A stretch of 64,000 nt of DNA from Pseudomonas graminis (GTDB lineage: Bacteria > Pseudomonadota > Gammaproteobacteria > Pseudomonadales > Pseudomonadaceae). The stretch lies in NCBI RefSeq assembly GCF_002093745.1, contig NZ_MTSB01000012.1:1-64000 (forward strand). Direction: 5' to 3'. The notes under the pieces are model-generated. The model did no database searches. It was not told the DNA's origin and saw only the letters and a program-made list of their open reading frames with translations. A program made the position numbers and the translations under genes. How positions within the stretch are numbered: position 1 is the first letter of the stretch; each line of letters begins with the position of its first letter. Of this stretch, positions 9,371 to 18,905 are shown one piece after another.

Positions 9371-10267
9371 ATGGCTGCCGTCGACCATCCGCTGATTGAC
9401 CGGTTTCTGGATGCGCTCTGGCTCGAAAAGGGCCTGTCCGATAACACCCGCGACTCCTATCGCAGCGATCTGGCGCTGTTCAACGGCTGGTTGCAGGAAC
9501 GCAGCGTGGATCTGCCCGGTGCCGGGCGCGACGTAATCCTCGATCATCTTGCATGGCGCGTCGAAAACGCCTACAAGCCGCGTTCTACTGCCCGTTTTCT
9601 GTCCGGCGCACGCGGTTTTTACCGTTACCTGCTGCGCGAAAAGCTGATTACAGTCGATCCGACCCTGCAAATCGACATGCCTCAACTGGGCAAGCCGTTG
9701 CCCAAGTCACTCTCTGAAGCCGACGTCGAGGCGTTGCTGGCCGCACCGGACTTGAGTGAGCCCATCGGCCAACGTGATCGGGCGATGCTTGAAGTGTTGT
9801 ATGCCTGCGGTTTGCGAGTAACCGAACTGATCAGCCTGACACTGGAACAGGTCAACCTGCGCCAAGGCGTGCTGCGGGTCATGGGCAAAGGCAGCAAGGA
9901 GCGGCTGGTGCCGATGGGCGAAGAGGCCATCGTCTGGGTCGAGCGATATATGCGCGGCGCCCGCGACGAACTGCTCGGCGGAAGGCCCAGCGACGTGCTG
10001 TTCCCTAGCACGCGCGGCGAGCAGATGACCCGCCAGACCTTCTGGCACCGTATCAAGCACCAGGCGACGGTTGCGGGTATCGGCAAATCCCTGTCACCGC
10101 ACACCCTGCGCCACGCGTTCGCGACTCACTTGCTCAATCACGGTGCCGACCTGCGCGTGGTGCAGATGCTCCTCGGCCACAGCGACCTGTCGACGACCCA
10201 GATCTACACCCATGTGGCCCGCGCGCGCCTGCATGAAATGCACGCGAAGCATCATCCTCGGGGTTAG
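9371..10267 (+). CDS. xerD: Site-specific tyrosine recombinase XerD
   Basis: A 298-residue recombinase that, with XerC, resolves chromosome dimers at dif under FtsK control. The N-terminal core-binding SAM-like domain (about 1-90) is followed by the catalytic domain with Arg149 (ACGLRVTEL), the HTLRHAFATHL box, the LLGHSDLSTTQIYTHV motif and the nucleophile Tyr279. These positions match E. coli XerD almost exactly, so this is the chromosomal housekeeping enzyme and not a phage or integron integrase. In related Pseudomonas xerD is followed directly by dsbC; here an extra gene lies between them. Confidence 0.97.
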   Translation: MAAVDHPLIDRFLDALWLEKGLSDNTRDSYRSDLALFNGWLQERSVDLPGAGRDVILDHLAWRVENAYKPRSTARFLSGARGFYRYLLREKLITVDPTLQIDMPQLGKPLPKSLSEADVEALLAAPDLSEPIGQRDRAMLEVLYACGLRVTELISLTLEQVNLRQGVLRVMGKGSKERLVPMGEEAIVWVERYMRGARDELLGGRPSDVLFPSTRGEQMTRQTFWHRIKHQATVAGIGKSLSPHTLRHAFATHLLNHGADLRVVQMLLGHSDLSTTQIYTHVARARLHEMHAKHHPRG

Positions 10268-10413
10268 GCGTTGATGATATCGAGCCACGCCCCTGTTTGA
10301 GGCGGTTTCATCGGTGATTATTTCAAATCGTTCTTGTAGAAGGCGAGTGTCGGGGCGCGGGCTGACTATTCTTGACGTGAGGGTTTTAAAACCAATTATC
10401 AAGGATGATCGAT

Positions 10414-11115
10414 ATGCCTGTTGAAAAGAAACAGCTTTCATTTCTCGCGACGCTGGAGTTGAAAGACGGCACAAAGCTGGCTTTTTCAAAAGTTGTAGCG
10501 AATGGTGAGCAGAACGGTGAGCATAGCGAAGCCCATGAGTATCTTTGTGCGAACTCCTTGGCCAAAGATACTCTGAAGCTTTATTTCAGGGCGGGCAGCG
10601 ACGGTGAGTACGTTTTGCTGAATAGAGGCGTGGTGCCTGGTGTTTCGGCTCTATTGCAGGTGTATGAGAAAACGCATGAGTATGAGTATGACCCGATGCC
10701 AGTGTCTGAGCGGACCCAAGGGCAGGTACTAGATTCAAGGCCACCGGTCGACGGTAATATTGATGAGTCGGAAAGTTCTCCTCCACCGCCCGCTTCTTCA
10801 ACGCCTGAAACAACATCCCCCGTTTATCTCGGTGTCAACGCTGGCGGCTGGGTCTTTAAAACAGACAATTCGGGATTGGCTTACGTGGCTCGGATAGTGC
10901 CTGAGCAAGGTCGTGAGTTTTCAATAGAAAGCAATGACGCTCACTATGTTTATCTGACATCCGGCGCAAGCAAGAACCCTATGCAAACCTATAAGCGAGA
11001 GAGCTTCCCCAGCGGTGCATGGTTTGCCTGGATGACTGACCGTGACGGGGTAGATGAGGTCTTGAAGCTGACCATCATTGAGCGGTATGACGAAAACGGT
11101 GCGGTTCGGAAGTAG
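10414..11115 (+). CDS. Unrecognised two-domain protein inserted between xerD and dsbC
   Basis: A 233-residue protein I do not recognise. Two predicted beta-rich halves (about residues 3-92 and 136-230) are joined by an acidic and proline-rich linker (DESESSPPPPASSTPETTSP, about 115-135). There is no signal peptide or membrane segment, so it is probably cytosolic or exported by another route. Each half has aromatic beta-strand patterns (LKLYFRAGSDGEYVLL; GAWFAWMTDRDGVDE), which would suit a tandem beta-sandwich or lectin-like fold, but that is a guess. The ATG at 10414 was chosen because AAGGA lies 9 bp upstream; the ATG 9 bp earlier overlaps that site. The DNA looks lower in GC than its neighbours and splits a conserved pair, suggesting acquisition. 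Confidence 0.7.
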   Translation: MPVEKKQLSFLATLELKDGTKLAFSKVVANGEQNGEHSEAHEYLCANSLAKDTLKLYFRAGSDGEYVLLNRGVVPGVSALLQVYEKTHEYEYDPMPVSERTQGQVLDSRPPVDGNIDESESSPPPPASSTPETTSPVYLGVNAGGWVFKTDNSGLAYVARIVPEQGREFSIESNDAHYVYLTSGASKNPMQTYKRESFPSGAWFAWMTDRDGVDEVLKLTIIERYDENGAVRK

Positions 11116-11176
11116 ATTTCTGACGGGCCTTACACTGTCCGTTACTCCAGACGTCGAAATAGGCAATACACAGCCT

Positions 11177-11195
11177 GGGTGCCTCACCGGCACCC
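11177..11195 (+). terminator. Hairpin after the unrecognised gene
   Basis: gggtgcc-tcacc-ggcaccc forms a perfect 7-bp stem about 60 bp after the stop codon, followed by a short T-containing stretch (atgttt). Probably a weak terminator separating this gene from dsbC. Confidence 0.5.
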
Positions 11196-11359
11196 ATGTT
11201 TCACTTGAAAGCCTGCAATCCATCCGGGAAACATCCGGAATGACGACGTCCTGTCGGCCCCGCGAGCCTTATGTGATAGGCTTTGCCGGTTTCGCAGAAC
11301 AAGGCCGGACCCTCCTGTTTTTTGCAGCCGTCAGCCTGTCCGCCGTCATAGGAGTTTTC

Positions 11360-12100
11360 ATGCGTTTGCCCCAGATTTTCGCTGCCGCCGCTTTCATGCT
11401 GGCCGGCACATTCAGTATGTTCGCCGTCGCAGATACCGCCCCCGATCAGGCTATTCGCAAGACGCTGGATTCGCTCCAGCTGGAACTGCCGGTCGAGAGC
11501 ATTTCACCGAGCCCGCTCAACGGCCTTTACGAGGTCAAGCTCAAGGGCGGCCGAGTGCTGTACGCCAGCGCGGACGGTCAGTTCGTGGTTCAGGGCTACC
11601 TGTTTCAGGTGCAGAACGGCAAGCCGGTCAACCTGACCGAAAAAACCGAGCGTCTGGCCATTTCCAAGACGATCAATGCCATTCCGCTTTCCGAGATGGT
11701 GATCTATCCGGCTGTCGGCGAAGCCAAGTCGCACATCACGGTGTTCACCGACACCACCTGCCCGTACTGCCACAAACTGCATGAAGAAGTCGCGCAGTTG
11801 AACAAAATGGGCGTAGAAGTCCGTTACATGGCATTCCCGCGCCAGGGGCTCGGTTCGCCAGGTGATGAACAATTGCAGGCCGTCTGGTGTTCAAAGGACC
11901 GCAAGGCCGCAATGGACCGCATGGTCGACGGCAAGGACATCAAAGCTGCCAAGTGCGACAACCCGGTCAGCAAGCAATATGAAATCGGCCAGTCTATCGG
12001 CGTGAACGGTACGCCTGCAATTGTTTTGGCGGACGGTCAGGTAATTCCGGGCTACCAGCCTGCCGCACAGGTTGCCAAACTGGCGATGGGCGCTAAATAG
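11360..12100 (+). CDS. dsbC: Periplasmic thiol:disulfide isomerase DsbC
   Basis: A 246-residue periplasmic disulfide isomerase that reshuffles wrong disulfides and is kept reduced by DsbD. The Sec signal is MRLPQIFAAAAFMLAGTFSM, with cleavage probably after FAVA. An N-terminal dimerisation domain (about 25-85) precedes the thioredoxin domain with the active site Cys134-Pro-Tyr-Cys137 (TTCPYCHK). The second cysteine pair (VWCSKD and AKCDNP) and the cis-Pro loop (NGTPAIV) are present. AGGAG sits 5 bp before the ATG; a long upstream in-frame extension was rejected because the signal peptide would become internal. Confidence 0.96.
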   Translation: MRLPQIFAAAAFMLAGTFSMFAVADTAPDQAIRKTLDSLQLELPVESISPSPLNGLYEVKLKGGRVLYASADGQFVVQGYLFQVQNGKPVNLTEKTERLAISKTINAIPLSEMVIYPAVGEAKSHITVFTDTTCPYCHKLHEEVAQLNKMGVEVRYMAFPRQGLGSPGDEQLQAVWCSKDRKAAMDRMVDGKDIKAAKCDNPVSKQYEIGQSIGVNGTPAIVLADGQVIPGYQPAAQVAKLAMGAK

Positions 12101-12146
12101 AACGGCGTCGTGTGGGGCGCAACCTTCGCGCCTCGTCCAATTTGTG

Positions 12147-12172
12147 GCCGCATGGCGACATGCGGCGGTTTT
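12147..12172 (+). terminator. Hairpin with GNRA loop after dsbC
   Basis: gccgcatg-gcga-catgcggc forms a perfect 8-bp stem closed by a GCGA tetraloop and followed by ggtttt. It lies between dsbC and hom and probably terminates dsbC transcription or attenuates read-through. Confidence 0.6.
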
Positions 12173-12215
12173 CCACGGCTGATTCAGCATCGGCCGTTTT
12201 TCGGGGAGTTCATCA

Positions 12216-13520
<1,305 letters not shown>

Positions 13521-13530
13521 CGTCAGCTGC

Positions 13531-13611
13531 GAGCCGTCAGTTGCACGTCTGACGCTCGTCGCCTTGAACTCGATGCTGAGCGCTTGAGGCTTTTCGCTTC
13601 GGGCGTTCAGC
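13531..13611 (+). other. Structured hom-thrC spacer with two stem-loops
   Basis: Two imperfect hairpins fill the 112-bp spacer. One pairs gagccgtcag with ctgacgctc (13531-13557, one bulge). The other pairs gctgagcgc with gcgttcagc (13575-13611, one G-U pair). The second ends about 20 bp before the thrC start. They could be an mRNA processing or attenuation element or a small RNA. I see no run of threonine codons that would make a leader peptide. Confidence 0.4.
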
Positions 13612-13632
13612 TCAAACCAAAGGTTTGATCCC

Positions 13633-15042
13633 ATGCGCTATATCAGTACTCGCGGGCAGGCACCGGCCCTGAATTTCGAAGACGTCCTGTTGACTGGTCT
13701 GGCCAGCGATGGCGGCCTCTATGTGCCCGAAAACCTGCCGCGCTTTACTCAGGAAGAAATCGCCTCCTGGGCGGGACTTCCGTATCACGAGCTGGCCTTC
13801 CGGGTCATGCGTCCCTTCGTGACAGGCAGCATTCCGGATGCCGATTTCAAACAGATTCTCGAAGAGACCTACGGCGTCTTCGCCCACAGTGCCGTCGCGC
13901 CATTGCGCCAGTTGAATGGCAACGAGTGGGTGCTTGAGCTGTTCCACGGTCCTACCCTGGCGTTCAAGGATTTCGCACTGCAACTGCTCGGTCGTCTGCT
14001 GGACTACGTGCTGGCCAAGCGCGGCGAGCGTGTCGTGATCATTGGCGCCACCTCGGGTGACACCGGTTCTGCGGCCATTGAAGGCTGCCGCCGCTGCGAC
14101 AACGTCGACATCTTCATCCTGCACCCGAACAACCGTGTTTCGGACGTTCAGCGTCGGCAGATGACCACCATCTTCGGCGATAACATCCATAACATCGCTG
14201 TGGAAGGCAACTTTGACGATTGCCAGGAAATGGTCAAGGCCAGCTTCGCCGACCAGGGCTTCCTGAAAGGCACGCGCCTGGTGGCGGTCAACTCGATCAA
14301 CTGGGCGCGGATCATGGCCCAGATCGTCTACTACTTTCATGCGTCGCTGCAGTTGGGTGGCCCTGCGCGGTCGGTCTCGTTCTCGGTACCTACCGGCAAC
14401 TTCGGCGATATCTTCGCCGGGTACCTGGCGCGCAACATGGGGCTGCCGATCAATCAACTGATCGTCGCCACCAACCGCAACGACATCCTGCACCGCTTCA
14501 TGAGCGGCAATCAGTACGTCAAGGAAACCCTTCACGCCACGTTGTCGCCTTCTATGGACATCATGGTGTCCTCGAACTTCGAACGCCTGCTGTTCGACAT
14601 GCACGGTCGCAAGGGATCAGCAATCGCCGAATTGATGAGCACCTTCAGGCAGGGGGGCGGTTTCAGTGTCGAAGAAGAGCGCTGGACCGAGACCCGCAAA
14701 CTGTTCGACTCTCTGGCGGTCAGCGATGAGGACACCTGCAAGACCATCACCGACGTGTTCAAGAGCACCGGCGAGCTGCTTGACCCGCATACCGCTATCG
14801 GTGTGAAGGCCGCCCGTGAATGTCGTCGCAGTCTGGACACGCCAATGGTGATTCTGGGGACGGCGCATCCGGTCAAATTCCCGGAGGCAGTGGAGAAAGC
14901 CGGTGTAGGAAAAGCGCTTGAGCTACCTGCACATTTGTCTGATTTGTTCGAGCGTGACGAGCGCTGCACCGTACTGCCGAATGACCTGAAAGCCATACAG
15001 GCGTTTGTCAGCCAGCATGGTAACCGCGGCAAACCGCTCTGA
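13633..15042 (+). CDS. thrC: Threonine synthase
   Basis: A 469-residue PLP enzyme that converts O-phosphohomoserine to threonine. The N-terminus MRYISTRGQAPALNFEDVLL is typical of the long gammaproteobacterial form. The PLP lysine is in GPTLAFKDFALQ near residue 108, the phosphate-binding region is GATSGDTGSAAIE near 138, and the cofactor-ring region is PTGNFGDIFAGY near 255. Follows hom on the same strand. A strong hairpin closes the unit. Confidence 0.97.
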   Translation: MRYISTRGQAPALNFEDVLLTGLASDGGLYVPENLPRFTQEEIASWAGLPYHELAFRVMRPFVTGSIPDADFKQILEETYGVFAHSAVAPLRQLNGNEWVLELFHGPTLAFKDFALQLLGRLLDYVLAKRGERVVIIGATSGDTGSAAIEGCRRCDNVDIFILHPNNRVSDVQRRQMTTIFGDNIHNIAVEGNFDDCQEMVKASFADQGFLKGTRLVAVNSINWARIMAQIVYYFHASLQLGGPARSVSFSVPTGNFGDIFAGYLARNMGLPINQLIVATNRNDILHRFMSGNQYVKETLHATLSPSMDIMVSSNFERLLFDMHGRKGSAIAELMSTFRQGGGFSVEEERWTETRKLFDSLAVSDEDTCKTITDVFKSTGELLDPHTAIGVKAARECRRSLDTPMVILGTAHPVKFPEAVEKAGVGKALELPAHLSDLFERDERCTVLPNDLKAIQAFVSQHGNRGKPL

Positions 15043-15065
15043 CAGAAGCCTCGTGTAACAACTTT

Positions 15066-15089
15066 AGGCCCGCCATTTGGCGGGCCTTT
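15066..15089 (+). terminator. Intrinsic terminator after thrC
   Basis: aggcccgcc-attt-ggcgggcct gives a perfect 9-bp stem followed by TTTCTGTTT, placed 24 bp after the thrC stop. Confidence 0.85.
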
Positions 15090-15195
15090 CTGTTTCTACG
15101 TGCCAAACTTCGCTGGTTTTTCGAACCAGAGAGTTGAGTCATTCGTGGTGAAGCAGGCAAGCAGGCAGCGCACAGTCAAGGAGACGGGCAGCATA

Positions 15196-18100
15196 ATGAG
15201 AAGCCATGTATGGCGCATGGCAGCGATGCTGTTGGCGTTGTTTTTTGCCCGCTCGGTCGATGCTGCGCAGAGCCTGCCATTCACACTGACCGCCCCCTTC
15301 GTGGTATCGGAGGATCTGGCCATCGAGGGCAAGGACCGGGCATGGCTCGATCAGCGCAAGACACTTCGGGTCGGGATTGCGATTGCCGATTACGAGCCAA
15401 TCGATATCACCAGTGATCGCAACCGCTATCAGGGCATCAGCGCCGATTACCTGGGTCTGGTCAGTGATCAGTTGAATATCCCGATGCAGGTGGTGGGCTT
15501 CATCAGGCGTGAAGAGGCGATTGATGCGTTACGCGAGGGCAGGATCGACCTGCTGACCAGCGCCAACGGTTTTGAGCGAGGCGTCCCCGGGCTGCTGTTC
15601 TCCAGCGAGTACATGCCGGACCGCTCGGTGGTTGTTGGCCGCGGTAACGATCTGAGTCCGCCACCCGGTCTGGCCGACAAAAAAGTGGTGCTGCTTGACG
15701 GATATGCCGATTCGGACGTGGTACACCGCGTCTATCCCCAGAGCGAGATCATTATCGCCCCCAACCTTTACAGCGCGCTGGAGGCCTTGAGTCAGGGGGA
15801 GGCCGACGTTTTCATCGGCAACGAAGTGATCGTGCGCACCTACACCGCCCTGCGGCCCTATCTCGGGTTGCAGATCAAGTTTGAAAGCCGCTTGCCGCCT
15901 GTGGGGTTTTCCTTCGCCATGCGCGGGGACGAGCAGCGCTTGCTGAACCTGATTGATCGAGCGCTGGACAGCATTGCCCCGTCAGTCAGCCGTGAGGTGC
16001 TCGGGCGCTGGACGCTGGGGCTTGGTGCCGACGTGGATGGGCAGCGTATTCGGCTGACCAGCGCAGAGCGGCGCTGGCTGCTGAAACACCCCAAGGTGAC
16101 CGTTTCCACCACTCAGCATCCGCCTTACATCTACAAGGACAAAAATGGCCAGTGGGTAGGCCTGAATGCCGACGTGCTGGCGCGCATTTCGCGCATGACC
16201 GGGTTGCAGTTCGAACACAAGGAAGTGCCTTCCACGCAGCAGAGTATCGACTTGCTTCGTGCGGGGCTGGCGGACATGAACACCACGCTTGCGGAAAACG
16301 CCGAACGGCGACGTTATCTGGACTATACCTACTCGTTCGGCGGCACCAGCTGGATGTTCGTGGTGCATTCTGATCGCTCGTCCCGGGTATCGCTTGCCGG
16401 TCTAAGCGGGCAAGTGCTGGCGCTGCCTGCCCGGCATGCGCTTGAGGACATGATCCGGCAAGAGCACCCGTTGATTAAGCTTCGTCTGGTGGACACCTAC
16501 GAGCAGGCCCGCGCGCTGGTCGAGAGTGGTGCTGCCGACGCGACCATTCAAAATGAAGCGGGCGCTTACATGTTCCCGTCGGGGCAGCTGAAAGTGGCCC
16601 GCAGTGTCGATGGCAAGTGGTCGCCGGACCGGTTTTCCGTGGTCAAGTCCCAGCCGGAATTGCTGGGCATTCTGAACAAGGCACTGGAAGAGTTTCCGGT
16701 GGCCGAGCTGCGCTCGATCCGCTTGAAATGGCTGGGGTCGACCTTGCCTCAGCCATCGCTCTGGGGGCGGATACCGCAATGGGTGTTCTGGGTCGTCGCA
16801 TTGGCGTTGCTGACCGGGCTGGTATCGCTGGTCTGGAGCAGCCGTCTGAATGTACAGATTCGTCAGCGCCACAAGGCGGAACAGCAGCTCAATGATCAGT
16901 TGGCGTTCAAGCATGCGTTGCTCGACGGCATTCCCAATCCCATTTACGTGCGCGATCTCAAAGGGCGCTTGATCTCCTGCAATCGCAGCTACGAGCAAAG
17001 CCTGGACATCAGCTTCGAACAGATGAATGGCCGACGCCTGACCGATGTTCACCTCATTCCGCGGCCATTGGCCGAACAGATGCACGCGGACTACCTCAAA
17101 CTGCTGGAAAATCATCAGCCGGCCTTTTCCGACCGCACCATTGAACTGTCTGGAAAACGCATGGAGGTCTGGCAATGGACGGTCCCGTTTTTTGCTGCCG
17201 ACGGGCAGTTGCAGGGGCTGCTGGGTGGCTGGATAGATATCACCGAGCGTAAGCAACTGGAGCGGCAGCTCGAGGAGGCGAGGCGTCAGGCTGCCGACGC
17301 CAACGAGGCAAAAAGTATCTTTCTGGCCAGCATGAGCCATGAAATTCGCACGCCGATGGGGGCGATCATCGGTTTGCTGGAGCTGGAATGCGAGCAGGCG
17401 CTAAGCCGGGGCGAGACGCCTTCCCAAGGATTGCAGGTTGCCCACCGGTCAGCCACAGAGCTTGTGGCATTGATTGGCGAAAGCCTCGATCTGGCCAGAA
17501 TCGAAGCCGGTGGCATGCAGTTGTCATTGGCTGTGACGCCTCTGCAAGCGTTTTTCGAGGGCGTCATCGAGCTCTTTTCGGCACAGGCTCGCGGAAAAGG
17601 TCTGGAGCTGCACCTTGAGTTCGCTGATCAGGCGCAGGGTGACTACTGGCTAGACCCGCTGAGGCTGCGCCAGGTGCTGCATAACCTGCTGGGCAACGCC
17701 CTGAAGTTCACCCGACAAGGGGCGGTGGTCGTCAGGGTAAATGCCTCCGATGAGGCGGCCGATGCATCGCGGATACACATTTGTATTCAGGACAGCGGCG
17801 CTGGCATTGAGCCGGAGCGCCAGCAGCAGATCTTTCAACCCTTCATTCAGGCCAGCGACGATACGGCGGCACGTTACGGTGGCAGCGGGCTTGGATTGAG
17901 CATCACCCGACAACTGGTGGAGTTGATGAAGGGCGATATCAGTCTGCACAGCGAGCCGGGGAAGGGGACGCGGGTCACCGTCGATATCCCGCTCGCGCGC
18001 GTCACCGAGCCGGTTGTGCCCGCTGACGATGCTTTGCAGGCACACCTGACCACGCGCAGTCTGACGCTGCTGGTGGTCGATGACATGTCAGCCAATCGAT

Positions 18101-18792
18101 TGGTACTCACCCGGCAACTGGAGTTTCTCGGCCATCGGGTGGTGCCTGTCGAAGACGGCGAGGCTGCCCTGTCGACCTGGCGTGAAGGGCTGTTCGATGC
18201 CGTCATCACCGATTGCAACATGCCGGGCATCAGTGGCTACGCATTGACCGAGGCCATTCGACGGATCGAGGAGAAAGAGCAGCGCCGACGTTGCCCGATC
18301 ATCGGCTGCACCGCCAACGCCATGAGTGACGAGGCCGATCGTTGCGAGCAGGCGGGGATGGACGGGCTGCTGATCAAGCCGCTGTCACTGGCGCGTCTGG
18401 CCAGGGAACTGGCGGATCGGGTGCGTGAGCCGACCTTTGACATACGCTCGCTGCAAGGCATGACCCAGGCCAATCCCGAACAGATGCAACGCTTGTTGGG
18501 CGAACTCTGGAAAAACCTGCGCCATGAGCATGCCTTGCTGGAACCTGCGGTACTGGCAGACGACTGGAAGACTTTAGGTGCCGGTCTGCATCGACTCAAG
18601 GGCGCGGCCAGTCTGGTCGACGCCGTCCCGCTGGCCAAGGCGTGCGCCGCGCTGGATGAAAGCGTTCGGCTGCAATGCACCGCGGGTGTGTCCGAGCGCT
18701 GGCCGGCGCTGGAGCGTGCAATGATCTGCCTGCGCGCGGACATCGAACTGCAACTGGTGACTGTACCTGAGACTGCGTTGCTGCGTCATTGA
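15196..18792 (+). CDS. BvgS/RocS-type hybrid sensor histidine kinase
   Basis: A 1198-residue unorthodox kinase. It has a Sec signal or anchor at 1-25, two periplasmic SBP_bac_3 (Venus flytrap) domains (about 58-272 and 300-515), a membrane helix (about 527-550), a PAS domain (about 574-685) and HisKA with His715 (SMSHEIRTPMGA). HATPase follows with NLLGNALKFT near 830 and GGSGLGLS near 895. A receiver carries Asp1006 and Lys1061, and a C-terminal HPt carries His1132 (HRLKGAAS). This is the full BvgS/EvgS/RocS layout, implying His-Asp-His-Asp phosphorelay to a separate response regulator. The next two genes (REC-EAL, then a convergent LuxR-type regulator) make a RocS-RocR-RocA set. The ATG used has AAGGAG about 12 bp upstream, rather far. 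The ligand is unknown. Confidence 0.92.
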   Translation: MRSHVWRMAAMLLALFFARSVDAAQSLPFTLTAPFVVSEDLAIEGKDRAWLDQRKTLRVGIAIADYEPIDITSDRNRYQGISADYLGLVSDQLNIPMQVVGFIRREEAIDALREGRIDLLTSANGFERGVPGLLFSSEYMPDRSVVVGRGNDLSPPPGLADKKVVLLDGYADSDVVHRVYPQSEIIIAPNLYSALEALSQGEADVFIGNEVIVRTYTALRPYLGLQIKFESRLPPVGFSFAMRGDEQRLLNLIDRALDSIAPSVSREVLGRWTLGLGADVDGQRIRLTSAERRWLLKHPKVTVSTTQHPPYIYKDKNGQWVGLNADVLARISRMTGLQFEHKEVPSTQQSIDLLRAGLADMNTTLAENAERRRYLDYTYSFGGTSWMFVVHSDRSSRVSLAGLSGQVLALPARHALEDMIRQEHPLIKLRLVDTYEQARALVESGAADATIQNEAGAYMFPSGQLKVARSVDGKWSPDRFSVVKSQPELLGILNKALEEFPVAELRSIRLKWLGSTLPQPSLWGRIPQWVFWVVALALLTGLVSLVWSSRLNVQIRQRHKAEQQLNDQLAFKHALLDGIPNPIYVRDLKGRLISCNRSYEQSLDISFEQMNGRRLTDVHLIPRPLAEQMHADYLKLLENHQPAFSDRTIELSGKRMEVWQWTVPFFAADGQLQGLLGGWIDITERKQLERQLEEARRQAADANEAKSIFLASMSHEIRTPMGAIIGLLELECEQALSRGETPSQGLQVAHRSATELVALIGESLDLARIEAGGMQLSLAVTPLQAFFEGVIELFSAQARGKGLELHLEFADQAQGDYWLDPLRLRQVLHNLLGNALKFTRQGAVVVRVNASDEAADASRIHICIQDSGAGIEPERQQQIFQPFIQASDDTAARYGGSGLGLSITRQLVELMKGDISLHSEPGKGTRVTVDIPLARVTEPVVPADDALQAHLTTRSLTLLVVDDMSANRLVLTRQLEFLGHRVVPVEDGEAALSTWREGLFDAVITDCNMPGISGYALTEAIRRIEEKEQRRRCPIIGCTANAMSDEADRCEQAGMDGLLIKPLSLARLARELADRVREPTFDIRSLQGMTQANPEQMQRLLGELWKNLRHEHALLEPAVLADDWKTLGAGLHRLKGAASLVDAVPLAKACAALDESVRLQCTAGVSERWPALERAMICLRADIELQLVTVPETALLRH

Positions 18793-18824
18793 GCCTTGCG
18801 GATCGGGTCTCGCCGTTGCCAGAT

Positions 18825-18838
18825 TAGGACAGGTCCTA
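18825..18838. promoter_or_regulatory. TAGGAC palindrome, possible response-regulator operator
   Basis: TAGGAC-AG-GTCCTA is a perfect 6-2-6 inverted repeat in the spacer between the hybrid kinase and the REC-EAL gene, about 70 bp before the latter's start. The same TAGGAC half-site recurs at 20914-20919, upstream of the LuxR-type regulator. NarL/FixJ-family regulators such as EvgA bind inverted TGTAGGA-like half-sites, which suggests an operator here. Confidence 0.4.
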
Positions 18839-18905
18839 TGGGACATTTCTGCGGGAGTGACTAGAGTCAGTGTTACCCCGGCCAGATGGCTGTGATTCTC
18901 CAGGC

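Noticed and set aside
9371..10267. Phage or integron integrase reading of the tyrosine recombinase
   Set aside because: Length, catalytic positions and neighbours are those of chromosomal XerD; no att-like repeats or phage genes are nearby.
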